Notes under the pieces: generated by a model
Databases searched by the model: none
The model's input: the letters and a program-made list of their open reading frames with translations, nothing else
What the model was told of the DNA's origin: nothing
Assembly (NCBI GenBank): GCA_041396845.1
Contig: JAWKXU010000003.1
Span: 310,001 to 374,000 of the forward strand
Reading direction: 5' to 3'
DNA from: JAWKXU01 sp020446465
Lineage (GTDB): Bacteria; Pseudomonadota; Alphaproteobacteria; Sphingomonadales; Sphingomonadaceae
DNA length: 64,000 nt
Program-made: the position numbers and the translations under genes
Shown: positions 34,250 through 43,662 of the stretch, piece after piece
Layout: each line of letters opens with the position of its first letter
Numbering within the stretch: position 1 is the stretch's first letter

Positions 34250-35203
34250 ATGACTATTTTTGAAGGTCAGATCGGACCGGGCAAGAGCATCAAATCATTA
34301 ACGCTTGGCCAACAGAGTGTTGCTGACGGGGTAGGTATTGACCCTGGGGGAACGATAACCGTTCAGCACTTCGGCAAACGCAAGCTGCGAACCTGCCTCT
34401 GGAATGCAGAGCGCCTGCAAGGATCGTCAGGCGGACGCGGCAAATCCGCTCACGGCGATAACCCGCTGCCCTTGCTCATTTTCAATGGAATCGGCCTCAA
34501 CCTTGAAGTTCTCGGACCATTGGCGGCAGACCTTGCCGATCGTCCCGTGCTATCAATCGACATGCCTGGGATTGGCCACTCCCCACCGTCAAAAGTCCCT
34601 TATACCCCGCAGATGGCCGCCAAATGGGGGGCGCAACTGCTCGAACGGCACAATATAGAACGGGCCGATGTGCTGGGTTCAAGCTGGGGCGGCGCGGTCG
34701 CGCAGCACTTTGCCAGCAGCCACCGGGACCAACTCGGTCGGCTGGTACTGGCGGCAATCGGGCCATCCCTGCCAATCCTGCCGGGCAAGGCGACCTTCAG
34801 CGTCAATATCATGGATTCGATCTGGCAGGGCGACCTTGCCCGCAGCGACCTGCTCCGCCAGGTCAACGAGGCAGACCAGCGCGCCGTCATTGATGAAGTG
34901 CAAAGCCTGTTCATCCCGCCGACCAAACGCGGCTACTCTCTTCAGGCGCTATCGCTATTGGCATGGAACAGCGTATTTTCGATTCCGTTCCTTGATTGCG
35001 AAACGCTGATTCTCGCAGGCCGTCAGGATCAGATCGTGCCATTGGCAAACCAGCAGCTTCTGCACCTGTTGCTTCGCCGCGCGCAGCTTGATGTGATCGA
35101 GGATGCGGGCCATCTTTTCATGTTCAGCCACAGAAATGAAGTCGCACAACGCTTGCGCGATTTCCTTGGATCGGGAAAAGTAAAATCTGAGAAGATGCGA
35201 TAG
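34250..35203 (+). CDS. Alpha/beta hydrolase similar to intracellular PHA depolymerase PhaZ
   Basis: A 317-residue alpha/beta hydrolase. LLIFNGIGLNLEVLGPL, the nucleophile elbow GSSWGGAVAQHFA, LAGRQDQIVPL with the acid and DAGHLFMFS with the catalytic His match the intracellular medium-chain PHA depolymerase pattern as I recall it from pseudomonads. It would cut stored polyhydroxyalkanoate to hydroxy acids. It differs in having about 50 extra residues before the fold. The start at 34250 is tentative; there is no clear ribosome binding site and the frame is open for 44 more codons. No PHA synthase or phasin gene is nearby. Confidence 0.75.
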   Translation: MTIFEGQIGPGKSIKSLTLGQQSVADGVGIDPGGTITVQHFGKRKLRTCLWNAERLQGSSGGRGKSAHGDNPLPLLIFNGIGLNLEVLGPLAADLADRPVLSIDMPGIGHSPPSKVPYTPQMAAKWGAQLLERHNIERADVLGSSWGGAVAQHFASSHRDQLGRLVLAAIGPSLPILPGKATFSVNIMDSIWQGDLARSDLLRQVNEADQRAVIDEVQSLFIPPTKRGYSLQALSLLAWNSVFSIPFLDCETLILAGRQDQIVPLANQQLLHLLLRRAQLDVIEDAGHLFMFSHRNEVAQRLRDFLGSGKVKSEKMR

Positions 35204-35266
35204 GCAACCGATACCCGATAATATCCGGGACGGTGCAAGATGGGACTTGAGGAGGGCGTAAGGATT

Positions 35267-36586
35267 ATGCGGCACCTGGCGATCATCGGCTCCGGCCCGG
35301 CGGGCTATTACTCTGCCGAAGCAGCGCAAAAGCAATGGGGTGACGATGTGCGGATAGATATATTCGACCGCTTGCCTGTGCCGTATGGCCTCATCCGCAC
35401 CGGCGTTGCGCCGGACCACCAGTCGATCAAAGCAGTTTCGCGCCGCTACGAAAAAACCGCGTTGTCCGACAATGTGCGTTTCGTCGGCAATGTCTCGGTC
35501 GGGCAGGATGTAACCGTTGACGAATTAAAAGGCCTCTACGACGCCGTCATCTTTGCAACTGGCGCCCCCAATGATCGCCCGCTTGCCATTCCAGGCGATG
35601 ACCTGGCCAATGTCTATGGCAGCGCGGCCTTTGTCGGCTGGTATAACGGACACCCGCAATTCGCCACGCTCGATCCCGATCTGACCGGCAAGAATGCCGT
35701 CATCATCGGCATGGGCAATGTCGCGCTTGATGTTGCGCGCATCCTTTCCAAAACACGGGCCGAGTTCGAGGGCAGCGACATCGTTGCCCATGCGCTCGAT
35801 GTGCTGGACACGTCCCGGCTGGAAAAGATCACGATTCTTGGCCGACGCGGCCCGCACCAGATCGCCATGACGCCCAAGGAACTGGGCGAACTGGGCCACC
35901 TTTCACGCGCAACCCCGCGTGTCACGCCTGCCGACCTGCCGCCCGAAGGGGACGATGCCGTGCTTGAACCCGGCCAGCGCAAATCGGTGGCGCACTTACG
36001 CAGCTTTGCGGCCATTCCTGAATCCTTGCGAGCAGACGCCACGATAGAAGTCGAATTTCGCTTCTTCGGCGCACCCAAGGCCGTGCTCGGCGAAAATGGC
36101 CGGGTCAGCGGGCTGGAGGTAGCCGAAACAGCACTGACTGGAGGAAAGCTGGTTGAAACTGGCAAGACTGAAGTTCTACCCTGCGACTTGCTGGTCAGTT
36201 GCATCGGCTATCGCACGTCCCCCATTCCCGGAGTGCCATTTGACGAGCGGATGGGCCGTTTTGCGAACGATGATGGGCGAATTTTGCCGGGACTTTATGC
36301 CGTTGGCTGGGCACGACGCGGGCCGAGCGGAACCATCGGCACCAACCGGCCCGACGGGTTTTCCGTCATCGACAAGATTCAGGAAGATTTTGAATCTGGC
36401 GTCCTTGGCCAGTCACCACGCGAAGGGCGTGCCGGTTTCGATAGGTTGGTCGAACAGCGCAAACTGGATGTCGTAACCTTCCGCGACTGGAAAAAGATCG
36501 AGGAAGCCGAGGAAAAAGCAGCACGCGAAGGCGCACCACGGGAAAAGTTCGTTCACGTTGAACACATGATCAAAGCCCGGAACTGA
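35267..36586 (+). CDS. Ferredoxin-NADP reductase, adrenodoxin reductase type
   Basis: A 439-residue FAD and NADP enzyme. The FAD-binding IIGSGPAGYYSAEA, the PVPYGLIRTGVAPDHQ block, the NADP-binding IIGMGNVALDVARIL and the C-terminal GWARRGPSGTIGTNRPDG block define the adrenodoxin-reductase-like ferredoxin/flavodoxin reductases (FprA type). It passes electrons between NADPH and a ferredoxin, for example for cytochrome P450 or iron-sulfur enzymes. The start at 35267 has GGAGGG upstream. It stands alone, 63 bases after the PhaZ-like gene and convergent with dnaN. Confidence 0.9.
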   Translation: MRHLAIIGSGPAGYYSAEAAQKQWGDDVRIDIFDRLPVPYGLIRTGVAPDHQSIKAVSRRYEKTALSDNVRFVGNVSVGQDVTVDELKGLYDAVIFATGAPNDRPLAIPGDDLANVYGSAAFVGWYNGHPQFATLDPDLTGKNAVIIGMGNVALDVARILSKTRAEFEGSDIVAHALDVLDTSRLEKITILGRRGPHQIAMTPKELGELGHLSRATPRVTPADLPPEGDDAVLEPGQRKSVAHLRSFAAIPESLRADATIEVEFRFFGAPKAVLGENGRVSGLEVAETALTGGKLVETGKTEVLPCDLLVSCIGYRTSPIPGVPFDERMGRFANDDGRILPGLYAVGWARRGPSGTIGTNRPDGFSVIDKIQEDFESGVLGQSPREGRAGFDRLVEQRKLDVVTFRDWKKIEEAEEKAAREGAPREKFVHVEHMIKARN

Positions 36587-36598
36587 TCTGCGCGGCGA

Positions 36599-36623
36599 CT
36601 GGGGCGCCGTCGCCAGCGCCCAG
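36599..36623. terminator. Hairpin between convergent ferredoxin reductase and dnaN
   Basis: CTGGGGCGC at 36599-36607 pairs with GCGCCCAG at 36616-36623 with one bulged G. The stem sits in the 55-base gap between two convergent genes. No T-run follows. Confidence 0.4.
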
Positions 36624-36641
36624 ACAAAGGCACTTAAATAA

Positions 36642-37769
36642 TCAGACCCGCATCGGCATCAGCACATAAAGTGCCGGGCTTTTGTCATTCTGCCGGATCA
36701 AGGTCGGCGCGCCCGGATCTGCGAGATGCAGTTCAACATTGTCGCCTTCGATCTGGCTCAGGATATCCTTGAGATAATTGGCGTTGAAACCAATTTCGAA
36801 CGCGTCGGCGCCATATTCTGCGGCCAGTTCTTCAGCCGCATTGCCATTGTCGGGTGACGTGACAGAAAGCGTGACCCGATCCTTTTCCAGCCCGACTTTG
36901 ACCGCACGCGTCTTTTCCGTGGCGATTGTCGCCACACGGTCCACACCTTCGTAAAAGCTGCGTGGATCGAGCTTCAACAATTTGTCGTTACCTGTGGGAA
37001 TAACCCGGCTGTAATCAGGAAAAGTGCCGTCGATCAGCTTGCTGGTCAGCACCACGCCGCCCTCTCCACCAAGCGTGAAGCGAATTTTGCTGGCTGACAG
37101 GTCGATTTCAACATTGGAATCCGGCGCTTCTTCCAGCAGCTTGCGCAGTTCGGCAATGGCTTTACGCGGCACGATGACATCCGGCATACCCTGGGCGCCG
37201 TCTGGCCGTGCGATGGTATAACGCGCAAGGCGGTGCCCGTCCGTTGCCGCCGCCTTCAGCACCGGCGAATCTTCGTCCGAAACGTGGAAGAAAATACCAT
37301 TCAGATAATAGCGCGTTTCCTCTGTCGAGATCGCAAAGCGGGTGCGGTCAATCAATTCTGCCAGAGTGCGGGCCGGGATTTCGAACGATGTCGGCAGGTC
37401 GCCTTCGACGATAACCGGAAAATCATCGCGTGGCAGGGTGGGCAGTGTAAAGCGGCTGCGTCCGGCCTTCACCGTCATACGGTTATCGGCCGTTTCAAGG
37501 CTGACCTGACTACCATCGGGTAACTTGCGCGCAATATCGAACAGAAGGTGGGCCGAAACCGTGATAGCGCCGGGGGTTTCGACAGAAACCGCGTTCATCC
37601 CTTCGACGACCTGCAAATCAAGGTCGGTCGCCATGACTTTGACTGAGCCGCCTGCGTCCGCCTCAATCAGGACGTTGGACAGGATCGGGATAGTATTACG
37701 CCGTTCAACTACCGACTGCACATGGGAAAGGCACCGCAGCAGCGTAGCCCGTTCAATTGTCGCCTTCAT
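36642..37769 (-). CDS. dnaN: DNA polymerase III beta subunit (sliding clamp)
   Basis: A 375-residue DnaN, the ring-shaped processivity clamp. The N-terminal MKATIERATLLRCLSHVQSVVERRNTIPILSNVLIEA and the C-terminal YVLMPMRV are typical, and the length is usual. The start at 37769 fits the family, and the long upstream frame is not conserved. It is not next to dnaA, as often in this group. It lies downstream of fabG on the same strand with 145 bases between, so its own promoter is likely in that gap. Confidence 0.97.
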   Translation of the reverse strand: MKATIERATLLRCLSHVQSVVERRNTIPILSNVLIEADAGGSVKVMATDLDLQVVEGMNAVSVETPGAITVSAHLLFDIARKLPDGSQVSLETADNRMTVKAGRSRFTLPTLPRDDFPVIVEGDLPTSFEIPARTLAELIDRTRFAISTEETRYYLNGIFFHVSDEDSPVLKAAATDGHRLARYTIARPDGAQGMPDVIVPRKAIAELRKLLEEAPDSNVEIDLSASKIRFTLGGEGGVVLTSKLIDGTFPDYSRVIPTGNDKLLKLDPRSFYEGVDRVATIATEKTRAVKVGLEKDRVTLSVTSPDNGNAAEELAAEYGADAFEIGFNANYLKDILSQIEGDNVELHLADPGAPTLIRQNDKSPALYVLMPMRV

Positions 37770-37914
37770 CTTACCTTCCGGCCCCCTTGATGCGTCCGCA
37801 GCGCGGGAATCACTCGCGCCAGCCCATGAAAAACTTCCCGTAATCCTTACCGCAGGCGGCACCGGCGGCAAGGCAGAATGGCCGATTCGCATGGGAATCT
37901 GGGGATAAATCCCA

Positions 37915-38664
37915 TCAGATCATCGCCATCCCGCCGTTCACATGCAGTGTCTGGCCGGTGACATAGCCCGCCTCTTTCGATGCGAGGAATGCAACAGCAG
38001 CGCCAATGTCCGTCCCCTCGCCCATGCGGCCCATCGGAATCTGGGCGTTGAGCGCATCTTTCTGCGCATCGGGCAAATCGTCGGTCATCGGAGTGCGGAT
38101 AAAGCCGGGGGCGACACAGTTGACCGTGATGCCGCGGCTCGCCAGTTCCTGTGCAAGGCTCTTGGACATGGCCGTGACGCCGCCCTTGGCCGCGCAATAG
38201 TTCATCTGGCCCGGATTGCCCGTCGTGCCGACAATGCTGGTGATGTTGATGATCCGCCCGAACTTCGCTTTCATCATCGGCCTTGCGACCGCACGCATCA
38301 GGCGGAAAGTGGATTCAAGGTTGACGCGGATCACCGCATCCCATTCCTCATCCTTCATCCGCATGGCGAGATTGTCGCGAGTTATGCCCGCGTTGTTCAC
38401 CAGAATGTCGAGCTGGCCAAAGGTGTCGATCGTGGCCGGTATCAGTTTTTCCACTGCATCCGGGTCAGACAGGTTGCACGTGATTTCCACATGATCGTGG
38501 CCGAACTCTTCGTTCAGTTCCTCCCGAAAAGCTCGCAGCTTGTCACCATTGGAGCCTGACAGTGCCAGCCGCGCCCCCTGTGCCGCCAAAGCGCGCGCTA
38601 TTTCCGACCCAATGCCACCGCTTGCGCCTGTGACCAGCGCCGTCATTCCTGAAAGGTTGAACAT
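37915..38664 (-). CDS. fabG: 3-oxoacyl-[ACP] reductase
   Basis: A 249-residue short-chain dehydrogenase of the FabG type that reduces 3-oxoacyl-ACP with NADPH in fatty acid synthesis. TGASGGIG (cofactor), NNAGIT, the catalytic Ser/Tyr/Lys (SIVGTTGNPGQMNYCAAKGG, in part) and the C-terminal YVTGQTLHVNGGMAMI are all present. The start at 38664 follows a GGGAGAAATC site. It begins 18 bases after the fabD stop codon, giving fabD-fabG. The usual acpP does not follow; dnaN does. Confidence 0.96.
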   Translation of the reverse strand: MFNLSGMTALVTGASGGIGSEIARALAAQGARLALSGSNGDKLRAFREELNEEFGHDHVEITCNLSDPDAVEKLIPATIDTFGQLDILVNNAGITRDNLAMRMKDEEWDAVIRVNLESTFRLMRAVARPMMKAKFGRIINITSIVGTTGNPGQMNYCAAKGGVTAMSKSLAQELASRGITVNCVAPGFIRTPMTDDLPDAQKDALNAQIPMGRMGEGTDIGAAVAFLASKEAGYVTGQTLHVNGGMAMI

Positions 38665-38681
38665 TCCGATTTCTCCCTTGC

Positions 38682-39617
38682 TCACAGCGTCCTGGCCAGA
38701 TTTTCGATGTCTTCCATCGTGACAACGCTGGTCGTCTGGACATCTTTTGCCGTGCGGCCAATCATCGGGCCAAGCACTTTACCGCCCAGTTCCACGAATT
38801 GCTCCGTGCCAGCCGCTGCCATCGCAATCACGCTCTCACGCCAGCGCACACGGCCCGTTACCTGTTCCACCAGCAGGCGCTGTTCTTCAGCAGGATCGCT
38901 GACCAGCGCAGCCGTGACATTGGCATAGACCGGCAGGCGCAGCGCCTGCACCGGCGTTTTGGCCAGCGCCTCGGCCATGGCATCGGCCGCCGGCTGCATC
39001 AGCGGGCAATGGAACGGCGCTGATACGGGAAGCAGAACCCCGCGCTTGATCCCGTGATCCTTCACCATGGCAATCGCGCGCTCGATCGCCTCACGATGAC
39101 CGGACAGAACGACTTGCGTTGCATCGTTGTCATTGGCGACAGTGCAGACTTGTCCTTCTGCCGCTGCATCCGCCAGCGCCTGCGCCTTTTCAAGATCGGC
39201 ACCCAGCAGCGCGCACATCGCGCCTTCCCCCACCGGCACAGCGGCCTGCATCGACTGGCCGCGCAACTTCAACAACCGCGCCGTATCCGCGAGCGAAAAG
39301 CCGCCCACTGCGCAAAGGGCCGTATATTCGCCAAGGCTGTGCCCCGCGACGCAATCAGCCTTATCCGCTATTGCCAGCCCGCCTTCCTTTTCCAGCACGC
39401 GCAAGGTGGCGATGGCATTGGCCATGATCGCTGGCTGGGCGTTTTCCGTCAGGGTGAGCGCGTCCTCCGGCCCTTCGAACATCAGCGAAGACAGTTTTTG
39501 CGAGAGCGCTTCGTCGACTTCCTCAAACACTTCGCGGGCGACAGCGCTGGCATCGGCCAGTTCCTTGCCCATGCCGACTTTCTGGCTGCCCTGCCCTGGA
39601 AAAACGAATGCGCGCAT
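38682..39617 (-). CDS. fabD: Malonyl-CoA-ACP transacylase
   Basis: A 311-residue FabD that loads malonyl groups onto acyl carrier protein. FVFPGQGSQKVGMG, GHSLGEYTALCAVG with the nucleophilic Ser, and the PVSAPFHCPLM block with the catalytic His are present. ATG at 39617 (MRAFVFPG) is chosen over an ATG two codons earlier because it gives a better distance from the AAGGAG site. It sits upstream of fabG and downstream of the LD-carboxypeptidase gene on the same strand. Confidence 0.96.
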   Translation of the reverse strand: MRAFVFPGQGSQKVGMGKELADASAVAREVFEEVDEALSQKLSSLMFEGPEDALTLTENAQPAIMANAIATLRVLEKEGGLAIADKADCVAGHSLGEYTALCAVGGFSLADTARLLKLRGQSMQAAVPVGEGAMCALLGADLEKAQALADAAAEGQVCTVANDNDATQVVLSGHREAIERAIAMVKDHGIKRGVLLPVSAPFHCPLMQPAADAMAEALAKTPVQALRLPVYANVTAALVSDPAEEQRLLVEQVTGRVRWRESVIAMAAAGTEQFVELGGKVLGPMIGRTAKDVQTTSVVTMEDIENLARTL

Positions 39618-39645
39618 TATCATGTCTCCTTACTTCCCGCGCCGG

Positions 39646-40476
39646 TTAGGAAGCAATGCCGCGGCAGGCAAGCCCGAACGGCACAATCCTGTTGGCAGCA
39701 TCGTGACCGATGTCAGCCCGGCCAAGGTAGGGGATGCCGCTCCGCGCGCACCAGTCCCGTGCGATACCTTCTGCATCTGCGCCGAAGGGGCGATCATTTT
39801 CCGGCACCGCGCTGATCCGCCCCAGCCGCAACCCAGCAATGTTTCCAAGGTGCTGCGTGATATGAAAGAACAGCCGATCCACAGCATAGAGATGCTCCGA
39901 CACTTCCTCCACCATCACCACATGGCCGGACAAGTCAGGCATCAGGTCCGTTCCGCACAGCATGGCGAGCGTCATCAGATTGAACGCGACAGTGGGCGTC
40001 CTGCCGTCCAGCGATGGTTCCAGCCCTTCCTGATCACCGCCAAACCAGCGCAGCACGCGGGCGACCGATTCCCGCCCGGTTTCGGACAGGGCGCTCACCG
40101 GCATGGGAGCATGGACAGATTGCCCGATGCCTGCCTTATAGAGTCCGGCCAGCAAATAGCCCATGTCGGAGAAACCTACGAAACTTTTGCTCCGCGCCGC
40201 CACGTTCATCCCCGCCACCGCCTTTTCCGCGATCCGGTTGGAGCCATAGCCGCCCTTGGCAAACCAGACGGCATCGACGCCCGGATCGTTCGCACAATCG
40301 AGCAAGGCCGACAGCCGCATCGCATCCGGCCCGGCAAAGTGGCCATCAACGGCAAAGCACTGTTCGTGAAAGGTGACGGAGTGATCGGGAAACGATTGCG
40401 CCACCACCTGTTCCAACGCGCGCGCATGATCCCGCGTGATGGGTGTTGCCGGTGCGCAGATAGCTATTCGGGTCAT
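39646..40476 (-). CDS. ldcA: LD-carboxypeptidase, S66 family (LdcA-like)
   Basis: A 276-residue S66 serine peptidase. The family's nucleophile block is seen as FVGFSDMGYL, with the catalytic Glu (VMVEEV) and His (GRADIGHDAANR). The KGGYGSNRI block is also typical. These enzymes remove the terminal D-Ala from recycled muropeptide tetrapeptides in the cytoplasm. The start at 40476 (MTRIAICAPATP) is the family-like one; the upstream frame is not conserved. It is divergent from the Mpl-like ligase, 53 bases apart, which suggests a peptidoglycan recycling pair. Its 3' end is 28 bases upstream of the fabD start, so it may be co-transcribed with fabD. Confidence 0.9.
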   Translation of the reverse strand: MTRIAICAPATPITRDHARALEQVVAQSFPDHSVTFHEQCFAVDGHFAGPDAMRLSALLDCANDPGVDAVWFAKGGYGSNRIAEKAVAGMNVAARSKSFVGFSDMGYLLAGLYKAGIGQSVHAPMPVSALSETGRESVARVLRWFGGDQEGLEPSLDGRTPTVAFNLMTLAMLCGTDLMPDLSGHVVMVEEVSEHLYAVDRLFFHITQHLGNIAGLRLGRISAVPENDRPFGADAEGIARDWCARSGIPYLGRADIGHDAANRIVPFGLACRGIAS

Positions 40477-40529
40477 GCTGTGATTTAGCCAGCTTGTCAT
40501 GGTGCGCACAACTGCATACCGACACCTAT

Positions 40530-41957
40530 ATGACTGATATGCCCACACCAGAGCAACTCCTCGCAAAACCCTTCTTCTTCTGCGGCATTGGCGGATCGGG
40601 CATGTTGCCCCTCGCCCAGATTCTGAAAGGACGCGGCGCGACCGTTTCCGGGTCGGACCGGAGCCGCGATCAGGGCCGCACGCCGGAAAAGTTTGCCGCG
40701 CTCGAACGGCAGGGATTCGCGCTTTTCCCACAGGATGGCAGCGGGATAACATCCAAAGACCAGATTCTCGTCGCATCGGCTGCCGTGGAAGACACTGTCC
40801 CCGAAATGGTGCGCGCCAGGGAACTGGGGTGCATCCGCATGACGCGGGCCGAACTGCTGTCCATCCTGTTCAACACCTCCGGCGCGGGAATCGCCATTGG
40901 CGGCACCAGTGGCAAATCCACTGTCACCGGCATGTTGGGGTGGATCATGCACAAGGCCGGGCGTGATCCCACGATCATGAATGGCGCCGTGATGAAGAAC
41001 TTCGTCACGCCAGAGCGCCCCTATGCCAGCGCGGTCGTCGGCGGGCAGAGCATTTTCGTGTCCGAAGTCGATGAAAGCGATGGGTCAATTGCGCTTTATC
41101 GCCCGGCTGTGGCCGTCCTGCTTAATGTCAGCCTCGATCACAAGTCGATGGATGAATTGCGCGCGCTGTTTGCCGATTTTCTGGGGCGAAGCCGGGTGGC
41201 CGCCATCAATGCCGACGATGCAGAGGCACTGGCACTGCTGCCCCACGCCAACGATGTCATCACATTCGGGATAGAGCAGGAGCGCGCGCAGATTGGCATC
41301 GTTCCCGGCTCGATCGCAGATGGCCCGGTGCGGCAGGCAGCTCTGGTGGTGGACAGGCATGACGGCAGCGAACACGCGCTGATGCTGGCGCTGCCGGGAC
41401 GGCATAACCTTTCCAACGCTCTGGCAGCTATTGCCGGCGCAGCAGCGGCGGGCGTGCCGGTCAATGTGGCGGTTGCTGCGCTTGGTGAGTTCAAGGGGCT
41501 GGCGCGCCGGTTCGACATTCTTGGCACCAGCCCCGGCGGCGTCACGGTCATCGACGATTTTGGCCACAACCCCGAAAAATGCGCGGCCACCTTACGCACA
41601 CTCAAATCGCATCCTGGCCGTGTGATCGCCTTCTTCCAGCCTCACGGCTATGGTCCCTTGCGTCAGATGGGGGATGAACTGGCCGAAACTTTTGCGCGTG
41701 AACTTGGGCCTGACGATGTGACGATCATGTGCGACCCTGTCTATTTCGGGGGCACGGTGGACCGCAGTGAAGGAAGCGAACGGATTGTCGATCTCATCGC
41801 CAAAGCGGGCGGAACGGCAGAATATATCCCGACGCGGGAAGATTGCGCCACGCGGATTGCAGCAATTGCACAACCGGGGGACCGCGTCGTGGTGATGGGC
41901 GCGCGCGATGACACGCTGACCCGCTTTGCGGGGGACTTGCTGACGCGCATAGCCTGA
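40530..41957 (+). CDS. Mur ligase family protein, Mpl-like
   Basis: A 475-residue Mur ligase with all three domains: a UDP-binding Rossmann domain (FCGIGGSGMLPLAQ), an ATP-binding central domain (GGTSGKSTVTGML) and a C-terminal domain (RRFDILG, VIDDFGHNPEKC). The murein tripeptide ligase Mpl joins recycled tripeptide to UDP-MurNAc. MurC is the close relative it could be confused with; the GGSGM start and the partner LD-carboxypeptidase favour Mpl. The start at 40530 lacks a strong ribosome binding site; 40539 is an alternative. Confidence 0.8.
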   Translation: MTDMPTPEQLLAKPFFFCGIGGSGMLPLAQILKGRGATVSGSDRSRDQGRTPEKFAALERQGFALFPQDGSGITSKDQILVASAAVEDTVPEMVRARELGCIRMTRAELLSILFNTSGAGIAIGGTSGKSTVTGMLGWIMHKAGRDPTIMNGAVMKNFVTPERPYASAVVGGQSIFVSEVDESDGSIALYRPAVAVLLNVSLDHKSMDELRALFADFLGRSRVAAINADDAEALALLPHANDVITFGIEQERAQIGIVPGSIADGPVRQAALVVDRHDGSEHALMLALPGRHNLSNALAAIAGAAAAGVPVNVAVAALGEFKGLARRFDILGTSPGGVTVIDDFGHNPEKCAATLRTLKSHPGRVIAFFQPHGYGPLRQMGDELAETFARELGPDDVTIMCDPVYFGGTVDRSEGSERIVDLIAKAGGTAEYIPTREDCATRIAAIAQPGDRVVVMGARDDTLTRFAGDLLTRIA

Positions 41958-41986
41958 CTTTCAGATAAAGCCGGGCAAATGCCTCA

Positions 41987-42844
41987 TCAGTTCACTGCAA
42001 TGCCATCCTTGCCATCAGTCGTCACCGATATGTGGCGCCATTTCGCGGCCTGCTCTGCAAGGATATGGCCTTTTTCTTCGGCCCATTGCGACGCATCAGA
42101 CCCTGCGGCAATACGCACAGGCGGTTCCTTCATATCCAGCAGGCCGACCATCAAGGTGCCCAACTTGTCCGGATCACCCACCTGCTTGTGGTTCATGCCC
42201 TGACGAAATTCACGCGATTCCCGCGCAAACTCGGCATAGTCGGGAATATCGTGGTGGTCATACATGGCAGAGCTTGGATCGAAAAAGTCTGTCCGAAAAT
42301 AGCCCGGCTCGATCAGAATGGCGTGGATGCCCAGGGGGCTTAATTCCTCATTCAGCCCTTCCATCCAGCCTTCAACGGCGAATTTGCTCGAACAATATAT
42401 CGAACCGCCACTGCTCGACCGCAGGCCGCCAATTGAACTTATCGTAAAAATATGGCCGCTGCGTTGCTGGCGCATGATCGGCAGAATGGCGCGGGTCACA
42501 GACATGGCGCCAAAGACGTTTACGTCATACTGATGGCGTATCTGCGCGTCAGTCATATTCTCGAATACGCCGAGCAAGCCATAACCCGCATTGTTCACCA
42601 GAACGTCGATCGTGCCGAACGCATCGACCCCAGCGGCCACTGCCGTTTCGATTTCGGAATCGTTGGTGACGTCCAGTTGCACAGCCCTGATCTGATTGCC
42701 GTTGCCCGGAAATGCGCTTTTCAGTCCATCGAGGTTCCTGCCAGTGACCACGACATTGTCGCCTGCTGCCACAGCGGCCCGCGCAATTGCAGCACCCAGC
42801 CCGCGATTTGCCCCTGTGATGAACCAGTTTCTCGCCTTGCTCAT
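41987..42844 (-). CDS. Short-chain dehydrogenase/reductase
   Basis: A 285-residue SDR oxidoreductase. Cofactor motif TGANRGLG, NNAGYG, the catalytic Ser-Tyr-Lys (ISSIGG and YCSSKFAVEG) and the PGYFRTDFF block are intact. The RNWFITGAN start and length suit the classical SDR group close to retinol- or ketone-reducing enzymes. The substrate is unknown. The start at 42844 is six codons upstream of the GxxxGxG motif region. It is convergent with the Mur ligase and divergent from the rpsF operon. Confidence 0.85.
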   Translation of the reverse strand: MSKARNWFITGANRGLGAAIARAAVAAGDNVVVTGRNLDGLKSAFPGNGNQIRAVQLDVTNDSEIETAVAAGVDAFGTIDVLVNNAGYGLLGVFENMTDAQIRHQYDVNVFGAMSVTRAILPIMRQQRSGHIFTISSIGGLRSSSGGSIYCSSKFAVEGWMEGLNEELSPLGIHAILIEPGYFRTDFFDPSSAMYDHHDIPDYAEFARESREFRQGMNHKQVGDPDKLGTLMVGLLDMKEPPVRIAAGSDASQWAEEKGHILAEQAAKWRHISVTTDGKDGIAVN

Positions 42845-43058
42845 GGCCAAACCTCGTTTCCCGAACATTTTTCGAAAATCAGTCTTGCCACAATTTCAGG
42901 CCCAGACAAGCGAGGATTCAGCCTTGCATTCTGGCTCAAAACCGCTAAGGCGCGCGCTTCCCGGCCATCTGGCGGGGATTTGAAGAAAGCCGGAGGGGCC
43001 GCCTGCGATCCGCGCGGGATGTGTCAGCGATCGGTCTGAATTGAAAGGAATAGCGCCC

Positions 43059-43421
43059 ATGCCGCTTTACGAGCATGTTTTCCTGGCGCGTCAGGATCTG
43101 AGCCAAAGCCAGGTCGACGCGCTGGCTGCCGCTGCGACGGAAATCGTCGAACAGAATAACGGCAAAGTCACCAAGACCGAAACCTGGGGCCTCAAGAACC
43201 TCGCCTACAAGATCGACCGCAATCGCAAGGCGCACTTCGTGCTGCTGAACATCGAAGCGCCGACCAACGTGGTTGAGGAACTCGAACGCCAGACCCGCAT
43301 CAACGAAGATGTCATCCGCTACTTGACGATCCGCGTGGACGAACACGAAAGCGGACCTTCGGTAATGATGCGCAAGAATGACCGCGAACGCAGCCGCCGT
43401 CGCGACAGGGAGGACAACTGA
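43059..43421 (+). CDS. rpsF: Ribosomal protein S6
   Basis: A 120-residue S6 of the 30S subunit. MPLYEHVFLARQDLSQ, the GKVTKTETWGLKNLAYKI block and the C-terminal basic ERSRRRDREDN tail are typical. The start at 43059 follows GAAAGGAA. It heads rpsF-rpsR-rplI. The 214-base region upstream (42845-43058) should contain the promoter and any leader; I saw only an imperfect hairpin near 42959-42978 there. Confidence 0.97.
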   Translation: MPLYEHVFLARQDLSQSQVDALAAAATEIVEQNNGKVTKTETWGLKNLAYKIDRNRKAHFVLLNIEAPTNVVEELERQTRINEDVIRYLTIRVDEHESGPSVMMRKNDRERSRRRDREDN

Positions 43422-43423
43422 TC

Positions 43424-43648
43424 ATGGCCCGTCCGTTTTTCCGCCGCCGCAAGAGCTGCCCCTTCGCCGCCAAGAACGCGCCGAAGATCGATTACAAGGA
43501 CATTCGCCTGTTGCAGGGTTTCATGTCCGAACGTGGCAAGATCGTGCCCAGCCGCATCACTGCGGTTTCCGCCAAGAAGCAGCGTGAACTGGCCAAGGCC
43601 ATCAAGCGCGCCCGCCAGATCGGGCTGCTGCCCTACATCGTTAAGTAA
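43424..43648 (+). CDS. rpsR: Ribosomal protein S18
   Basis: A 74-residue S18 that pairs with S6 on the 30S platform. MARPFFRRRKSCPF, DYKDIRLLQGFMSERGKIVPSRIT and the KRARQIGLLPY end match the family. It begins two bases after rpsF ends and is followed by rplI. Confidence 0.98.
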   Translation: MARPFFRRRKSCPFAAKNAPKIDYKDIRLLQGFMSERGKIVPSRITAVSAKKQRELAKAIKRARQIGLLPYIVK

Positions 43649-43662
43649 GGAGGGCTGATCTC

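Noticed and set aside
42959..42978. S6-S18 protein-binding leader before rpsF
   Set aside because: Only an imperfect hairpin with a mismatch was found, without the sequence features I would need to name the known leader motif.
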